Assembly (NCBI GenBank): GCA_001552515.1
Contig: BCRI01000002.1
Coordinates: 62,001 to 126,000, forward strand
Source: Sphaerimonospora mesophila NBRC 14179 = JCM 3151
GTDB lineage: Bacteria; Actinomycetota; Actinomycetes; Streptosporangiales; Streptosporangiaceae
Reading direction: 5' to 3'
DNA: 64,000 nucleotides
Part shown: one piece after another, positions 12,232 through 22,044 of the stretch
Position numbering within the stretch: the stretch's first letter is position 1
Layout: each line of letters begins with the position of its first letter
The notes under the pieces: model-generated
What the model saw: only the letters and a program-made list of their open reading frames with translations
Databases searched by the model: none
What the model was told of the DNA's origin: nothing
Position numbers and translations under genes: made by a program

Positions 12232-13443
12232 GTGATCTACCTAGGTGTTGCCGAGGACAAGGCCGCGGGGGGTCGGGCCACCGGAGACAGGGACGCCGGG
12301 GGTAGGGCCGGCGGGGGCGGCGGCACTCAGGCGGGGAAGGGTCGCCGCCTCGTCGAGTTGGACGCCCTCAGGTTCGTCGCGGCGTTCGCCGTCATGTCCT
12401 TCCACTACCTGGCGGCCAGCCGATCTCTGTGGAACGAGCACCCGACCACCCTGTTCTCCGAGGTCAACCGCCTGACGACGCTCGGCATCCTCGGCGTGGA
12501 GCTGTTCTTCCTCATCAGCGGATTCGTCATCCTGATGAGCGTGTGGGGCCGCACCATCGGTCAGTTCGCGATCTCCCGGGTGGCCCGGCTGTATCCGGCG
12601 TACTGGTTCGCCGTTCTCGTGATCTTCATCCTCTACCGCTTCAGCGGTGTCTCCGGCTTCGATCCGAAGCTCGACGACGGCGAGTACCTGCTCAACCTGA
12701 CCATGCTGCAGGGCGCGTTCGGGGTGGGCCACGCTGGCAGCGTCTTCTGGTCGCTGTGGGTGGAGCTGCGCTTCTACGTCCTCGTCGCCGTGTTCTCGCT
12801 GTTCGGGGTCACCGTACGGCGCTGCCTGGTCTTCATGGGGACCTGGCTCGCGCTCGCCCTGGCCGCCGAGTTCACCCAGAACGACGTGCTGGTCTTCGTC
12901 TTCCTGCCCCGGCAGGCGTCGTACTTCATCGGCGGGATGGCCTTCTACCTGATCTACCGGTTCGGCGCGCGTGCCTGGGGGCCGTGGCTGTTCGTGGCCG
13001 CCTCCTTCGCGATGTCCCTGTACGTCGCCCAGCTGCGCGTGGGGTCACGGGTGGACATGATCGGCCTCAAGCACTTCCCCGCGCCGCCGGAGGGGGTGAT
13101 CGTCGCGATTACGCTGATCTACCTGCTGATGGCCGCCGTCGCGCTCGGCTGGCTGCGCTGGCTGAACTGGCGGCCCCTGATCACCGTGGGCGCCCTGACC
13201 TACCCCCTGTACCTGCTGCACCAGAACGTCTCGGCCGTCCTCATCCCGGCCTACCGCGACGAGTTCGACCCCTGGGTGCTCGCCGCGATCACGATGGGCG
13301 TCTCCATCGCACTGGCCTATCTGGTTTACCGGATCGTCGACAAGCCGGGCCAGCGGCTGCTGAAGACCGTCCTGGAGGCGCTGCGCGCCCGTGTGCGCCC
13401 GGCCAGAGGCTCCAGGCGAAGTCATCGGGCATCCGTGCCGTAA
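12232..13443 (+). CDS. Acyltransferase family 3 membrane protein
   Basis: A 403-residue integral membrane acyltransferase of the OafA/NodX type. After a glycine-rich soluble N-terminus of about 38 residues comes the family signature LVELDALRFVAAFAVMSFHYL, then about ten membrane segments. The ISRVARLYPAYWFA motif and WSLWVELRFYV are typical. Members transfer acyl groups to exopolysaccharide, lipid or antibiotic sugars; the acceptor here is unknown. The start GTG 12232 is the only reasonable in-frame start before the domain, but it lacks a clear ribosome-binding site, so the N-terminus is uncertain. It sits alone between arc and dop and is not a core proteasome gene. Confidence 0.87.
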   Translation: MIYLGVAEDKAAGGRATGDRDAGGRAGGGGGTQAGKGRRLVELDALRFVAAFAVMSFHYLAASRSLWNEHPTTLFSEVNRLTTLGILGVELFFLISGFVILMSVWGRTIGQFAISRVARLYPAYWFAVLVIFILYRFSGVSGFDPKLDDGEYLLNLTMLQGAFGVGHAGSVFWSLWVELRFYVLVAVFSLFGVTVRRCLVFMGTWLALALAAEFTQNDVLVFVFLPRQASYFIGGMAFYLIYRFGARAWGPWLFVAASFAMSLYVAQLRVGSRVDMIGLKHFPAPPEGVIVAITLIYLLMAAVALGWLRWLNWRPLITVGALTYPLYLLHQNVSAVLIPAYRDEFDPWVLAAITMGVSIALAYLVYRIVDKPGQRLLKTVLEALRARVRPARGSRRSHRASVP

Positions 13444-13574
13444 GTGTCTGGCAACAGGGCATAGAGAAAGGGCCAGGGAGTGTTGACGCGGCCCGGGTCC
13501 GGCAGGGCATGGTTTGTGAAACATGACCTAGGCTCGGGGATATAACTGACGACGGCCTGAGCGGCGGGGTGCGA

Positions 13575-15092
13575 ATGACGGTACGGCGGGTGATGGGCAT
13601 CGAGACCGAGTACGGCATCGCCGTACCCGGGCAGCCCGGGGCGAACGCGATGGTGACCTCCTCACAGGTCGTCAACGCCTATCTCGCGGCATCGGCGGCG
13701 CGGGCACGCCGCGCAAGGTGGGACTTCGAGGAGGAGAACCCGCTCCGCGACGCCCGGGGCTTCGACCTGGCCCGTGAGGTGGCCGACCAGAGCCAGCTCA
13801 CCGACGAGGACCTCGGCCTGGCCAACGTGATCCTCACCAACGGCGCGCGATTGTACGTCGACCACGCTCATCCGGAGTACTCCACACCCGAGTGCACCAA
13901 CCCACGCGCAGCGGTGATCTGGGACAAGGCCGGGGAGCGGGTGATGTACGACGCGGCGGTCCGCGCCTCGGCGATGCCCGGCAACGCCCCCATCCAGCTC
14001 TACAAGAACAACACCGACGCCAAGGGCGCCTCCTACGGCTGTCACGAGAACTACCTGATGCGGCGGGCCACGCCGTTCGCCGACATCGTGCGGCACCTGA
14101 CACCGTTCTTCGTGTCGCGCCAGGTCGTCTGCGGCGCCGGCAAGGTCGGCATCGGGCAGGACTCGCGCGGCGACGGCTTCCAGATCAGCCAGCGGGCCGA
14201 CTTCTTCGAGGTCGAGGTCGGTCTGGAGACCACGCTCAAGCGGCCGATCATCAACACCCGGGACGAACCGCACGCCGACCCCGAGAAGTACCGCCGCCTG
14301 CATGTGATCATCGGCGACGCCAACATGTCGGAGATCTCGACGTACCTGAAGCTGGGCACCACGGCGCTGGTCCTCGCGATGATCGAGGAGGGGTTCCTCA
14401 CCGCCGACCTCACCCCCGAGTCGCCGGTCGCGGCGCTGCGGGCGGTGTCGCACGACCCCACCTGCCGGTACGAGATCGCCCTGCGCAACGGACGGAAGAT
14501 GACCGCCGTCCAACTGCAGATGGAGTATCTGGAGCAGGCGCGCAAGTACGTCGAGGACCGCTTCGGCGCCGGCGCCGACGAGATGACCAAGGACGTGCTG
14601 GCCCGCTGGGAGTCCGTGCTCACCCGGCTCGCCGAGGATCCCATGCAGTTGTCCAGGGAGCTCGACTGGGTGGCCAAGCTGGAGATCCTGGAGGGCTACC
14701 GGACCAGGGACGGCCTGCCCTGGTCCCATCCGCGCCTGCAGCTCGTGGACCTGCAGTACTCCGACATCCGCCCCGACCGCGGCCTCTACAACCGCCTCGT
14801 GGCGCGCGGCCGGATGCAGCGGCTGGTGAGCGACGAGGAGGTCGACCGCGCCGTCGAGCTGCCGCCCACCGACACCCGCGCCTACTTCCGCGGCCGGTGC
14901 CTGCGCCAGTACAGCGACACGGTGGCCGCGGCCTCCTGGGACTCGGTGATCTTCGACATTCCCGGCCGGGAGTCGCTGCAGCGCGTGCCGACCCTGGAGC
15001 CGCTGCGGGGGACCAAGGCGCACGTCGGCGACCTGCTCGACCGGTGCCGCACCGCCGCCGACCTCGTCGCCGCGCTCACCGGGGAGAGCTGA
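13575..15092 (+). CDS. dop: Depupylase/deamidase Dop
   Basis: A 505-residue member of the carboxylate-amine/glutamine-synthetase-like superfamily. It deamidates the C-terminal glutamine of Pup and also removes Pup from targets. Diagnostic features are the N-terminal GIETEYGIA, the Dop-specific insertion [60 protein letters not shown] and [19 protein letters not shown]. The Pup here ends in Gln, so Dop is required for pupylation. Starts are possible at GTG 13569, ATG 13575 and ATG 13593; 13575 fits the usual short N-terminus. The opposed kinase-like gene ends 28 bases downstream, separating dop from pup. Confidence 0.96.
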   Translation: MTVRRVMGIETEYGIAVPGQPGANAMVTSSQVVNAYLAASAARARRARWDFEEENPLRDARGFDLAREVADQSQLTDEDLGLANVILTNGARLYVDHAHPEYSTPECTNPRAAVIWDKAGERVMYDAAVRASAMPGNAPIQLYKNNTDAKGASYGCHENYLMRRATPFADIVRHLTPFFVSRQVVCGAGKVGIGQDSRGDGFQISQRADFFEVEVGLETTLKRPIINTRDEPHADPEKYRRLHVIIGDANMSEISTYLKLGTTALVLAMIEEGFLTADLTPESPVAALRAVSHDPTCRYEIALRNGRKMTAVQLQMEYLEQARKYVEDRFGAGADEMTKDVLARWESVLTRLAEDPMQLSRELDWVAKLEILEGYRTRDGLPWSHPRLQLVDLQYSDIRPDRGLYNRLVARGRMQRLVSDEEVDRAVELPPTDTRAYFRGRCLRQYSDTVAAASWDSVIFDIPGRESLQRVPTLEPLRGTKAHVGDLLDRCRTAADLVAALTGES

Positions 15093-15120
15093 CCGCCCGC
15101 GTCCCAGGGAGAAGCCGTGC

Positions 15121-15969
15121 TCAGCGCGCCGAGGTGCGGGGCACGGGATCAAGGGCCCGGCGGCCGGGCGGCGCCGCCGGGATGCCCCGCCGCCGCAGGA
15201 ACTCGACCAGTACGGCGGCCGCCTGCTCGGCCGTGGGCCGTTCGCGCGGGTCGCGGCGCAGCAGCGCCGTCAGCAGCCCCGTGAGCGGCCCGGCCGACGG
15301 CGGCGGGACGGACCCGCCGGCCGCGACGGGAGGCACGCCCTCGATGCCGAAGTAGAGCGTGGCGCCGAACGACCACAGGTCGGCCGCGACCGACGGCGGC
15401 GCCCCGTGCAGCCGCTCGGGTGCGAGGTAGACCCCGGTGCGCACGATCGGGACCGTGGCCGACGACGAGGAGTCGCGGTCGTAGGCCGCGATCCCGAAAT
15501 CCGTGAGGACCACCCGGTCCTCGGTCAGCAGGACGGTGTCCGGACGGATGTCACCGTGCAGCACGCCCATCGCGTGCGCGTGCCGTACGCCGGCCAGGAG
15601 CTGGAACCCCACCCAACCGGCCCAGTGCACCGGCAGGCGCCCCAGGTGCCGCAGGGTGTCGCCGAGTGTGAGGCCCTGCAGCAGTTCGGTGACGATCCAG
15701 AGCCGGCCACGGTCCTCCAGCAGGTCGTGCACCGTGATGATCGCGGGATGGCTCAGGCGGGCGGCTGAGCGCGCCTCGCGCAGGGCCTGTCGTCGCGCCG
15801 CCGGGAGGTCCACCGCATCCGCCCGGTACGGCGGCTGCACCTCCTTGATCGCCACATCCCGCTTGAGGCGTAGATCGTGCGCGTGCCACATGATCCCCGC
15901 GCCGTCCCGGCGCAGTGGTGACAGCAGCCGGTAGCGCTTCGCCAGCAGTCGCCGTTCCCCGGTCTCCAT
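15121..15969 (-). CDS. Serine/threonine protein kinase-like protein, antisense between dop and pup
   Basis: A 282-residue soluble Hanks-type kinase domain without membrane segment or extracellular domain. The ATP-binding lysine (DVAIKEV), the catalytic-loop aspartate (LHGDIRPDTVLL), DFG and APER are present, so catalysis is possible. The glycine-rich loop is degenerate (LLSPLRRDGAGIMWHAHD), keeping only one of the usual leading glycines, and HRD is changed to HGD. The last 40 residues are proline- and arginine-rich. It could be an active kinase with a weak nucleotide loop or a pseudokinase. It lies opposite to dop and pup and interrupts the normal dop-pup arrangement. Substrate unknown. Confidence 0.87.
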   Translation of the reverse strand: METGERRLLAKRYRLLSPLRRDGAGIMWHAHDLRLKRDVAIKEVQPPYRADAVDLPAARRQALREARSAARLSHPAIITVHDLLEDRGRLWIVTELLQGLTLGDTLRHLGRLPVHWAGWVGFQLLAGVRHAHAMGVLHGDIRPDTVLLTEDRVVLTDFGIAAYDRDSSSSATVPIVRTGVYLAPERLHGAPPSVAADLWSFGATLYFGIEGVPPVAAGGSVPPPSAGPLTGLLTALLRRDPRERPTAEQAAAVLVEFLRRRGIPAAPPGRRALDPVPRTSAR

Positions 15970-16181
15970 CAGCCACCCGTCGTCCCATGATCCCGTAGGT
16001 CACATTCTCCCTGGGAACGGTCCCAACGGTGACCACAGGGGACGTACGGGAGCCCGACCTCGATAACGATCCGGTCTACCGGCGCCGGGCGGTGAAGACC
16101 GCGAGACCTTTCGCGCGCATTGTCGTCCGGTTCGGGGAAGATAGGGAGAGAGGGGTCCCCCGAGCACCGGAGGTGGGAGAT

Positions 16182-16391
16182 ATGGCGACCAAGGAGACCG
16201 GCGGCCAGAAGCAGACGGGCCGCCAGGATCACGAGGTCGAGGAGGTCGAGGCGCAGGCGTCCCCGGACGTGCAGGAGCGCAACGAGAAACTCACCGACGA
16301 CGTCGACGCGATCCTCGACGAGATCGACGAGGTCCTTGAGGAGAACGCGGAGGAGTTCGTCCGCAGCTACGTGCAGAAGGGTGGTCAGTAG
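16182..16391 (+). CDS. pup: Prokaryotic ubiquitin-like protein Pup
   Basis: A 69-residue, intrinsically disordered modifier. It has the typical basic/polar N-terminus (ATKETGGQKQ), the ARC-binding region (residues 30-60, DVQERNEKLTDDVDAILDEI) and the C-terminal VQKGGQ. The final residue is Gln, so Dop must convert it to Glu before PafA joins it to substrate lysines. ATG 16182 was chosen because the protein length and the MATKETGG start match the family and GGAGGTGGGAGA lies just upstream; an in-frame ATG at 16029 would add 51 unrelated residues. Antisense genes lie on both sides, so pup must have its own promoter. Confidence 0.97.
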   Translation: MATKETGGQKQTGRQDHEVEEVEAQASPDVQERNEKLTDDVDAILDEIDEVLEENAEEFVRSYVQKGGQ

Positions 16392-16707
16392 GGGGCCGGG
16401 CCGGCGAGGCCGACCGGTCGCGATCACGACGGGACGGAGCGCGGGCCGTACGAATTCTCCGAGACTTCCAGCGGGGCGGTGCAGGAGCCGAGCACGCCCC
16501 GCTGTCTCGTTCCCGGGCCGCCCAGAGGGCTCGCTCAAGTGATCGTCAGCCGGGGTGCGGGGAGCGAAGCGGGAGGGAACGAGGACCGCATGCCGGGATC
16601 CGCTCGCCGGGACCCGGCGGCGGACCGGAGCTTCCTCCCGGTGCGGCGACCGGAGCGATCAGGGACTTCCTCAGCGGTGTCCGTTCACTCGACCGATGCC
16701 CCAGCGG
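16392..16707. other. Intergenic region between pup and the antisense oxidoreductase, no gene seen
   Basis: This 316-base stretch separates pup from the convergent oxidoreductase gene. Open frames exist because of the high GC but show no recognisable domain and have unusual composition, for example 16479-16793, which runs into the oxidoreductase. No strong hairpin or repeat was found. Confidence 0.5.
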
Positions 16708-17958
16708 TCAGGGGCCGCCGGTGCCCTCCCCGGCCTCCTCCGCGCATTCGCCGCCCAGCTGCGTCCCGGTGGAGCCGGCGTACGCACGGATGATCCGCTG
16801 GGCCGCGACGATGTCCCGTAGCGCCCCGCCGAGCCCGGTGAGCGGCGGCTCGTCCTGGGTGACGAACCGGTGGAAGGCGACGAGCTGCCGCTCGAAGGCC
16901 TCGGCGACGTCCAGGAAGACCATCGTCCGTTCGGTGGTTCCCACCCGCGATCTGACGGAGAGCCGGGTCGGCGCGTTGAGCAGGTAGGGGGAGGGGAAGA
17001 GCAGCTCCAGCGAGCCGTGCTCGTGGTGCAGCGTCACCGACTCGTGGTAGGCGGGGTAGCTCGGCAGGTAGTGCCAGCGCAGGCCGTACCTGCCGCGTCC
17101 GGCGGCGGCCGGCGTCCCGGGCAGGGCCCCGGTCACCTCGATCGACGGTGGGAAGGCGTCCGGCGGCCAGACGGCCACGTGGTCCACGGTCGGCGGGATC
17201 CGGGAGTCCTGCCCCCGATGCGGCCGCGCAGACCCCTGAAACGGCCCCTGAAACGGCCGCTGGGGTGACCATGGGGACGGCCCGGGGGACGGCTCGGCGA
17301 ACAGCCGCATGAGCGCCAGTTCGTGGCTCACGCTCCCCAGCAGGACCTCGGAGTAGAGGCGGCGCAGCCGTTCCGGCGCGGTGCCGACGGCGGCGGTGAC
17401 CGACCGCTCCGCTGCCTCCAGGTAGGGGGCGATCCGCTCGGGGCGGGGGGAGCCGGACGCCCGCGCGCGGGCGAACAGGCGCTGGGACTCCCCGGAGGGA
17501 TGCAGCACGGTGACGTCCAGGTGGCGCACGCACTCCGGGCCGCCGACCTCGTGGAGGCACTCCAGCAGCCGCTGGACCGCGGGGTCGTACTGCTTCATGT
17601 AGCCGACCATCAGCCGGGCCTCGCCCGCCGCCGCCAGGTCGCGCACCTCGGCACGGCTGTAGGCCAGGGGCTTCTCGCACAGCACCCAGTGGCCGCGCTC
17701 CAGCGCGGCCCGCACGAGAGCGCCGTGACAGCCGGGGGTGAGCACGAGCACCGCATCGACGCCGCCCGCGTCCAGCATCTCGGCCGGGTCGCCGTACGCC
17801 CGTGCGCCCAGCCCGCGGCCGACCTCCTCGGCGTGGTCGCGGTCCAGGTCGCACACGGCGGCCACCTGGAACATGTCCCACCGCCGGGCCAGCAGCGGCA
17901 GGTAGACGACCTGCGCGACCACGCCCAGCCCCACGACGCCCACTCTCAACGCGTCCAT
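16708..17958 (-). CDS. Gfo/Idh/MocA-family oxidoreductase, antisense between pup and prcB
   Basis: A 416-residue NAD(P)-dependent dehydrogenase-type protein. The N-terminal Rossmann fold has VGVVGLGVVAQ and AVCDLD, the conserved E-K-P motif is present (LCEKPLAYSRAEV), and VGYMKQYDPAV follows. The C-terminal domain is interrupted at about residues 230-262 by a proline/glutamine-rich low-complexity piece (PSPWSPQRPFQGPFQGSARP) containing a 12-bp tandem duplication. Members act on sugars, inositols or bile pigments; the substrate here is unknown. ATG 17958 is preferred over GTG 17979 because the Rossmann strand begins at once. It faces pup and is divergent from prcB, so it separates two genes usually co-transcribed. 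Confidence 0.85.
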   Translation of the reverse strand: MDALRVGVVGLGVVAQVVYLPLLARRWDMFQVAAVCDLDRDHAEEVGRGLGARAYGDPAEMLDAGGVDAVLVLTPGCHGALVRAALERGHWVLCEKPLAYSRAEVRDLAAAGEARLMVGYMKQYDPAVQRLLECLHEVGGPECVRHLDVTVLHPSGESQRLFARARASGSPRPERIAPYLEAAERSVTAAVGTAPERLRRLYSEVLLGSVSHELALMRLFAEPSPGPSPWSPQRPFQGPFQGSARPHRGQDSRIPPTVDHVAVWPPDAFPPSIEVTGALPGTPAAAGRGRYGLRWHYLPSYPAYHESVTLHHEHGSLELLFPSPYLLNAPTRLSVRSRVGTTERTMVFLDVAEAFERQLVAFHRFVTQDEPPLTGLGGALRDIVAAQRIIRAYAGSTGTQLGGECAEEAGEGTGGP

Positions 17959-18089
17959 GGCCCCCCGCCCCCGCGTCACCTTTTCACGGCATCACCGTCC
18001 CCAGGCCGGAACTCCTGGAAACCGTACGGCTCGGGCACCGGTTCGCGTTCAGCTGATCGGGAAGAGTGCAACGAGTGGGGAGACATGAG

Positions 18090-18095
18090 TAGGGT
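18090..18095 (+). promoter_or_regulatory. Candidate -10 box for prcBA
   Basis: TAGGGT lies 33 bases before GTG 18129, followed by a GGAGGGA ribosome-binding site. A separate promoter is expected because the upstream gene is antisense. No clear -35 was found. Confidence 0.4.
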
Positions 18096-18128
18096 CGGGC
18101 GTAACAACGCAAGCTTGGAGGGAGTCGC

Positions 18129-18965
18129 GTGGCATCTCAGCAGGCCTGGATGAACCACCTCTTCACGAACACGGGGTCGTCGTCGTTCACCGAGTTCCTC
18201 GGGGCCTACGCCCCGAATCTGCTGCCCACCCGGGAACGGGCGCTGGCGGCGCCGGTAGGCGACCAGATCCCGCACGCGACCACGATCGTCGCCGTGACCT
18301 GCGCAGGCGGAGTCGTCATGGCAGGTGACCGGCGCGCGACCTCCGGAAACATCATCTCGCAGCGGGACATCGAGAAGGTCTTCCGCACCGACGACCATTC
18401 CTGCATGGGCATCGCGGGCACCGCGAGCATGGGTCTGGAGGTGGCCCGGCTCTTCCGTGTGGAGCTGGAGCACTACGAGAAGACGGAGGGCAGGTCGCTG
18501 TCCACCGAGGGCAAGGCCCAGCGCCTGGCCACCATGATCCGTGGAAATCTGGGCATGGCCATGCAGGGCCTGGCGGTCGTCCCGCTGTTCGCGGCGTACG
18601 ACGAGAACGCGGGCAAGGGCCGCATCTTCAGCTACGACGTGGGCGGCGGGCCGTACGAACAGCATGACCACCACTCGATCGGCTCGGGTTCGATCTTCGC
18701 CAGGGGTTCGCTGAAGAAGCTGTACCGGCCGGAGTCCACCCCCCGGGACGCGGTGCTGGCGTGCCTGCACGCGCTCTACGACGCGGCCGACGACGACTCG
18801 GCGACCGGCGGGCCCGACGTCACGAGGAAGATCTGGCCGGTGGTCGCCGTGATCACCGAGGACGGCTTCCGCCGACTGCCGGACGAGGAGGTCGCCGAGC
18901 TCGTCCAGTCCATGCTGGAGGGGCGGATGACCGATCCAGAAGGCCCGACCGCGCCGCTGCGCTGA
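18129..18965 (+). CDS. prcB: 20S proteasome beta subunit PrcB
   Basis: A 278-residue proteolytic subunit of the 20S core. A 50-residue propeptide is removed before Thr51 (PHA then TTIVAV), the N-terminal threonine nucleophile. The beta-subunit core continues with [14 protein letters not shown], the lysine of DIEKVF, and [20 protein letters not shown]. The propeptide fragment [15 protein letters not shown] resembles those of other actinobacteria. GTG 18129 follows GGAGGGAG at a normal distance. prcA begins 20 bases after the stop, so the two subunits form one operon. Confidence 0.97.
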   Translation: MASQQAWMNHLFTNTGSSSFTEFLGAYAPNLLPTRERALAAPVGDQIPHATTIVAVTCAGGVVMAGDRRATSGNIISQRDIEKVFRTDDHSCMGIAGTASMGLEVARLFRVELEHYEKTEGRSLSTEGKAQRLATMIRGNLGMAMQGLAVVPLFAAYDENAGKGRIFSYDVGGGPYEQHDHHSIGSGSIFARGSLKKLYRPESTPRDAVLACLHALYDAADDDSATGGPDVTRKIWPVVAVITEDGFRRLPDEEVAELVQSMLEGRMTDPEGPTAPLR

Positions 18966-18985
18966 CGTAGAGAGGATCACCCCCG

Positions 18986-19807
18986 GTGTCCATGCCCTTT
19001 GGATATGCCTCACCCGAGCAGATCATGCGGGACAGGGCGGAGTATGCGCGTAAGGGCATCGCGCGTGGCCGCAGCGTGGTCGTCATGCAGTACGCGGACG
19101 GCATCCTGTTCGTGGCCCCCAACCCGTCCAAGGCCCTCCACAAGATCAGCGAGATCTACGACCGGATAGGCTTCGCCGCGGTCGGGCGGTACAACGAGTT
19201 CGAGTCGCTCCGCCTGGCCGGCATCCGCTATGCGGACATCAACGGATACACCTTCAACCGCAACGACGTGACCGGCAGGGGACTCGCCAACCTCTACGCC
19301 CAGCAGCTCGGAATGATCTTCACGGAGTCGATCAAGTCGCTGGAGGTGGAGATCGTCGTGGCGGAGGTCGGGGAGACCCCGAACGACGATCAGATCTACC
19401 GGCTCACCTTCGACGGATCGGTCTTCGACGAGCAGGGAATGGCCGTCATAGGCGGTCAGTCCGACGCGGTGGCCGGACGGCTCAAGGAGCGCTACCGGGA
19501 CGGGCTGCCGCTGCCGCGCGCGCTCGACGCGGCCCTGGCCGCGCTGACCGAGCCGGGCGGCGAACGGCCGCCGTCCACCCAGCTGGAGGTGGCGGTCCTC
19601 GACCGGAGCAGGGAGCACCGCAAGTTCCTCCGGCTCACCGGCGCACGCCTGGAGCGGCTGCTGGCCGAGGCGGCGGCCGCCGCCGAGCAGGAGGCCGAGG
19701 AGGCCCCCGAGAGCCCGGAGAGCGGCGAAGAGGGTACGGCCCCGGCCGGCGACCGGACGCCGCCGACCGCGCCGGAGGGCGACATCGACACGGGCTCGCC
19801 CGAATAG
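18986..19807 (+). CDS. prcA: 20S proteasome alpha subunit PrcA
   Basis: A 273-residue structural subunit of the outer proteasome rings. The N-terminal gating segment and H0 helix ([27 protein letters not shown]) match actinobacterial alpha subunits, followed by [22 protein letters not shown] and [20 protein letters not shown]. The last 50 residues are a disordered Glu/Ala/Pro-rich tail that varies between species. GTG 18986 is preferred to ATG 18992 because AGAGAGGA is ten bases upstream and family members begin M-S-x-P. It forms the docking platform for the ARC C-terminal tail. Confidence 0.96.
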   Translation: MSMPFGYASPEQIMRDRAEYARKGIARGRSVVVMQYADGILFVAPNPSKALHKISEIYDRIGFAAVGRYNEFESLRLAGIRYADINGYTFNRNDVTGRGLANLYAQQLGMIFTESIKSLEVEIVVAEVGETPNDDQIYRLTFDGSVFDEQGMAVIGGQSDAVAGRLKERYRDGLPLPRALDAALAALTEPGGERPPSTQLEVAVLDRSREHRKFLRLTGARLERLLAEAAAAAEQEAEEAPESPESGEEGTAPAGDRTPPTAPEGDIDTGSPE

Positions 19808-19882
19808 GCGGAAGCCGGGCCGGAGCCGCCGGACCGCCGGGAGGCGATGATCGAGATGGTCACAACCAGATCGGGAGTTCGC

Positions 19883-19888
19883 TAGTCT
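19883..19888 (+). promoter_or_regulatory. -10 box for the lipoprotein gene
   Basis: TAGTCT ends nine bases before ATG 19898 and no ribosome-binding site is present. The mRNA probably starts at or within a few bases of the start codon. Confidence 0.5.
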
Positions 19889-19897
19889 CATCCGGTT

Positions 19898-20572
19898 ATG
19901 ACGACATTTGACCTTTTCCGGCGGGCGGCGGTTCCGGCCGCGGCCGCCGTCGCACTCCTCTCCCTGTCCGCCTGCTCCGGCGAGGCCGGCTCCCCCGTGG
20001 CCGCCACCGCGACGGTCACGGTGACGGCGACGCCGGCCGAGCCGTCCGCCGAGGCTCCGTCGGAGGAGCCGGAGGGCTCGGCGAGCCCCTCGGCCGAGCC
20101 GGTCGCCCAGCCGGCAGAAGAAGACGAGGAGCGGCAGCCGATCTCGGACAAGACCCCGGCGGTGTTCGGCGAGGTCTTCCAGTCCGATCCCGGCCACGAC
20201 TTCACCAAGGGCATCAGCCCGAGCCGGGACGGCGTTCTGCGCGGCGAGATGCGCGCGATGAACGACGCGAACGTGGCCGAGTACGTTCCGGTTCGCTGGG
20301 TGCCGGAGTACGGCGGTTCGACCTCGGGCCGCTTCGAGGGACCGCCCGAGGGCGACGTGACCGCCTTCGCCGCGCCGATCGCCCAGAACGTCGTCTTCCT
20401 CAGCGCCGTCGGCTGCGACGGTAAGGACCAGACGATCAACAGCAGCTATGTGGGAACCCAGCGCTGCTCCCGGGACAGGCTGATCTCCCGCGCCGACAAG
20501 GGCGGGCTGTACGCGCTGATCACGGTCAAGAATCGCCAGATCGTGAAGGTCGTCGAGATCTACACGTCCTGA
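19898..20572 (+). CDS. Putative secreted lipoprotein of unknown function
   Basis: A 224-residue exported protein. A short basic start, a hydrophobic segment (AAVPAAAAVALL) and the lipobox LSAC, with Cys26 as the predicted lipidated residue, are followed by a Thr/Ala/Pro/Glu-rich linker to about residue 75. The globular domain (from about VFGEVFQSDPG) has two cysteines (GCDGK and RCSRD) that could form a disulphide. I do not recognise the domain. It sits between prcA and pafA but has its own promoter, and such lipoproteins are not core proteasome parts. Lnt for lipoprotein maturation is encoded at 58 kb. Confidence 0.8.
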   Translation: MTTFDLFRRAAVPAAAAVALLSLSACSGEAGSPVAATATVTVTATPAEPSAEAPSEEPEGSASPSAEPVAQPAEEDEERQPISDKTPAVFGEVFQSDPGHDFTKGISPSRDGVLRGEMRAMNDANVAEYVPVRWVPEYGGSTSGRFEGPPEGDVTAFAAPIAQNVVFLSAVGCDGKDQTINSSYVGTQRCSRDRLISRADKGGLYALITVKNRQIVKVVEIYTS

Positions 20573-20600
20573 TCACTGTTCGATCGCCCGTTTCGGGGAA

Positions 20601-20606
20601 TAGGGT
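20601..20606 (+). promoter_or_regulatory. Leaderless -10 box for pafA
   Basis: TAGGGT ends six bases before ATG 20613 with no ribosome-binding site. This favours ATG 20613 over the GTG at 20610, which is only three bases from the hexamer. Confidence 0.65.
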
Positions 20607-20612
20607 TAGGTG

Positions 20613-21971
20613 ATGGATCGACGCATCTTCGGGCTGGAGAACGAGTACGGCGTCACCTGCACGTTTCGCGGACAGCGGAGGCTGTCACCGGACGAGGTGG
20701 CGCGGTACCTGTTCCGGCGAGTGGTGTCCTGGGGCCGATCGAGCAACGTCTTCCTGCGCAACGGTGCGCGTCTCTACCTCGACGTGGGCAGCCATCCGGA
20801 GTACGCCACCCCGGAGTGCGACAACGTCGTGGAACTGGTGACCCACGACAAGGCGGGTGAGCGCATCCTGGAAGGTCTCCTCGTGGACGCCGAGAAGCGG
20901 CTCCGCGAGGAGGGCATCGCGGGAGACATCTACCTGTTCAAGAACAACACGGACTCGGCCGGCAACTCCTACGGTTGCCACGAGAACTATCTGGTCGGCA
21001 GGCATGGTGAGTTCGGCCGGCTGGCCGACGTCCTCATCCCCTACCTGGTGACCCGGCAGATCATCTGCGGCGCCGGAAAGGTGCTGCAGACCCCGCGCGG
21101 GGCGGTCTACTGCGTCTCCCAGCGGGCCGAGCACATCTGGGAGGGGGTCTCCTCGGCGACCACCCGATCCCGGCCGATCATCAACACCAGGGACGAGCCG
21201 CACGCCGACGCCGAGCGGTTCCGCCGGCTCCACGTGATCGTCGGCGACTCGAACATGAGCGAGACCACCATGCTGCTCAAGGTCGGCGCGACCGACCTGG
21301 TGCTGCGCATGATCGAGGCCGGCGTGGTGATGCGGGACCTGTCCCTGGAGAACCCGATCCGGGCCATCCGCGAGGTCTCCCACGACATGACCGGACGGCG
21401 ACGGGTCCGGCTGGCAAACGGGCGGGAGGCCTCGTCGCTGGAGATCCAGCAGGAGTACCTCACCAAGGCGAGCGACTTCGTCGAGCGGCGCGGTGGCGAC
21501 GAGATCAGCAAGCGGGTTCTCGAGCTGTGGGAGCGCACGCTCCGGGCGGTGGAGACCGGTGATCTCGACCTCGTCTCCCGGGAGATCGACTGGGTCACCA
21601 AGTACCAGATGATTGAACGTTACAGGCAGAAGTACGACCTGCCGCTGTCGTCGCCACGGGTCGCACAGCTCGATCTGGCCTACCACGACGTGCACCGCAA
21701 GCGCGGGCTCTTCTACCTCCTGCAGAAGCGCGGGGCGGTCGAGCGCGTGGCGAGCGACGTCAAGATCTTCGAGGCGAAATCGGTTCCGCCGCAGACCACG
21801 CGGGCCAAGCTGCGCGGAGAGTTCATCCGCAGGGCCCAGGAGAAGCGGCGCGACTTCACGGTCGACTGGGTGCACCTGAAGCTCAACGATCAGGCCCAGC
21901 GCACCGTGCTGTGCAAGGATCCGTTCCGCAGCGTGGACGAGCGGGTCGAGAAGCTGATCGCCGGAATGTGA
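20613..21971 (+). CDS. pafA: Pup-protein ligase PafA
   Basis: A 452-residue ATP-dependent ligase that joins the C-terminal glutamate of Pup to substrate lysines through a phosphorylated intermediate. It has the glutamine-synthetase-like core with Glu9 in [63 protein letters not shown] and the C-terminal [22 protein letters not shown]. It lacks the insertion that marks Dop. The length equals that of the M. tuberculosis enzyme when ATG 20613 is used. It is encoded about 4 kb after pup with its own leaderless promoter. Confidence 0.97.
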   Translation: MDRRIFGLENEYGVTCTFRGQRRLSPDEVARYLFRRVVSWGRSSNVFLRNGARLYLDVGSHPEYATPECDNVVELVTHDKAGERILEGLLVDAEKRLREEGIAGDIYLFKNNTDSAGNSYGCHENYLVGRHGEFGRLADVLIPYLVTRQIICGAGKVLQTPRGAVYCVSQRAEHIWEGVSSATTRSRPIINTRDEPHADAERFRRLHVIVGDSNMSETTMLLKVGATDLVLRMIEAGVVMRDLSLENPIRAIREVSHDMTGRRRVRLANGREASSLEIQQEYLTKASDFVERRGGDEISKRVLELWERTLRAVETGDLDLVSREIDWVTKYQMIERYRQKYDLPLSSPRVAQLDLAYHDVHRKRGLFYLLQKRGAVERVASDVKIFEAKSVPPQTTRAKLRGEFIRRAQEKRRDFTVDWVHLKLNDQAQRTVLCKDPFRSVDERVEKLIAGM

Positions 21972-22002
21972 TCCTTTACATCCGGCAGACAGTGGGTTCG
22001 GG

Positions 22003-22008
22003 TAGTGT
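22003..22008 (+). promoter_or_regulatory. Candidate -10 box for the FKBP lipoprotein
   Basis: TAGTGT lies 36 bases before ATG 22045. The leader contains CTGAGGA, a normal ribosome-binding site. Confidence 0.45.
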
Positions 22009-22044
22009 TTCCCGGACCCACTTGTCTTCCTGAGGAAACCCCAC

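Noticed and set aside
16479-16793. Possible 104-residue gene after pup
   Set aside because: Composition is Arg/Pro/Ser-rich, no domain is seen, and it overlaps the oxidoreductase gene.
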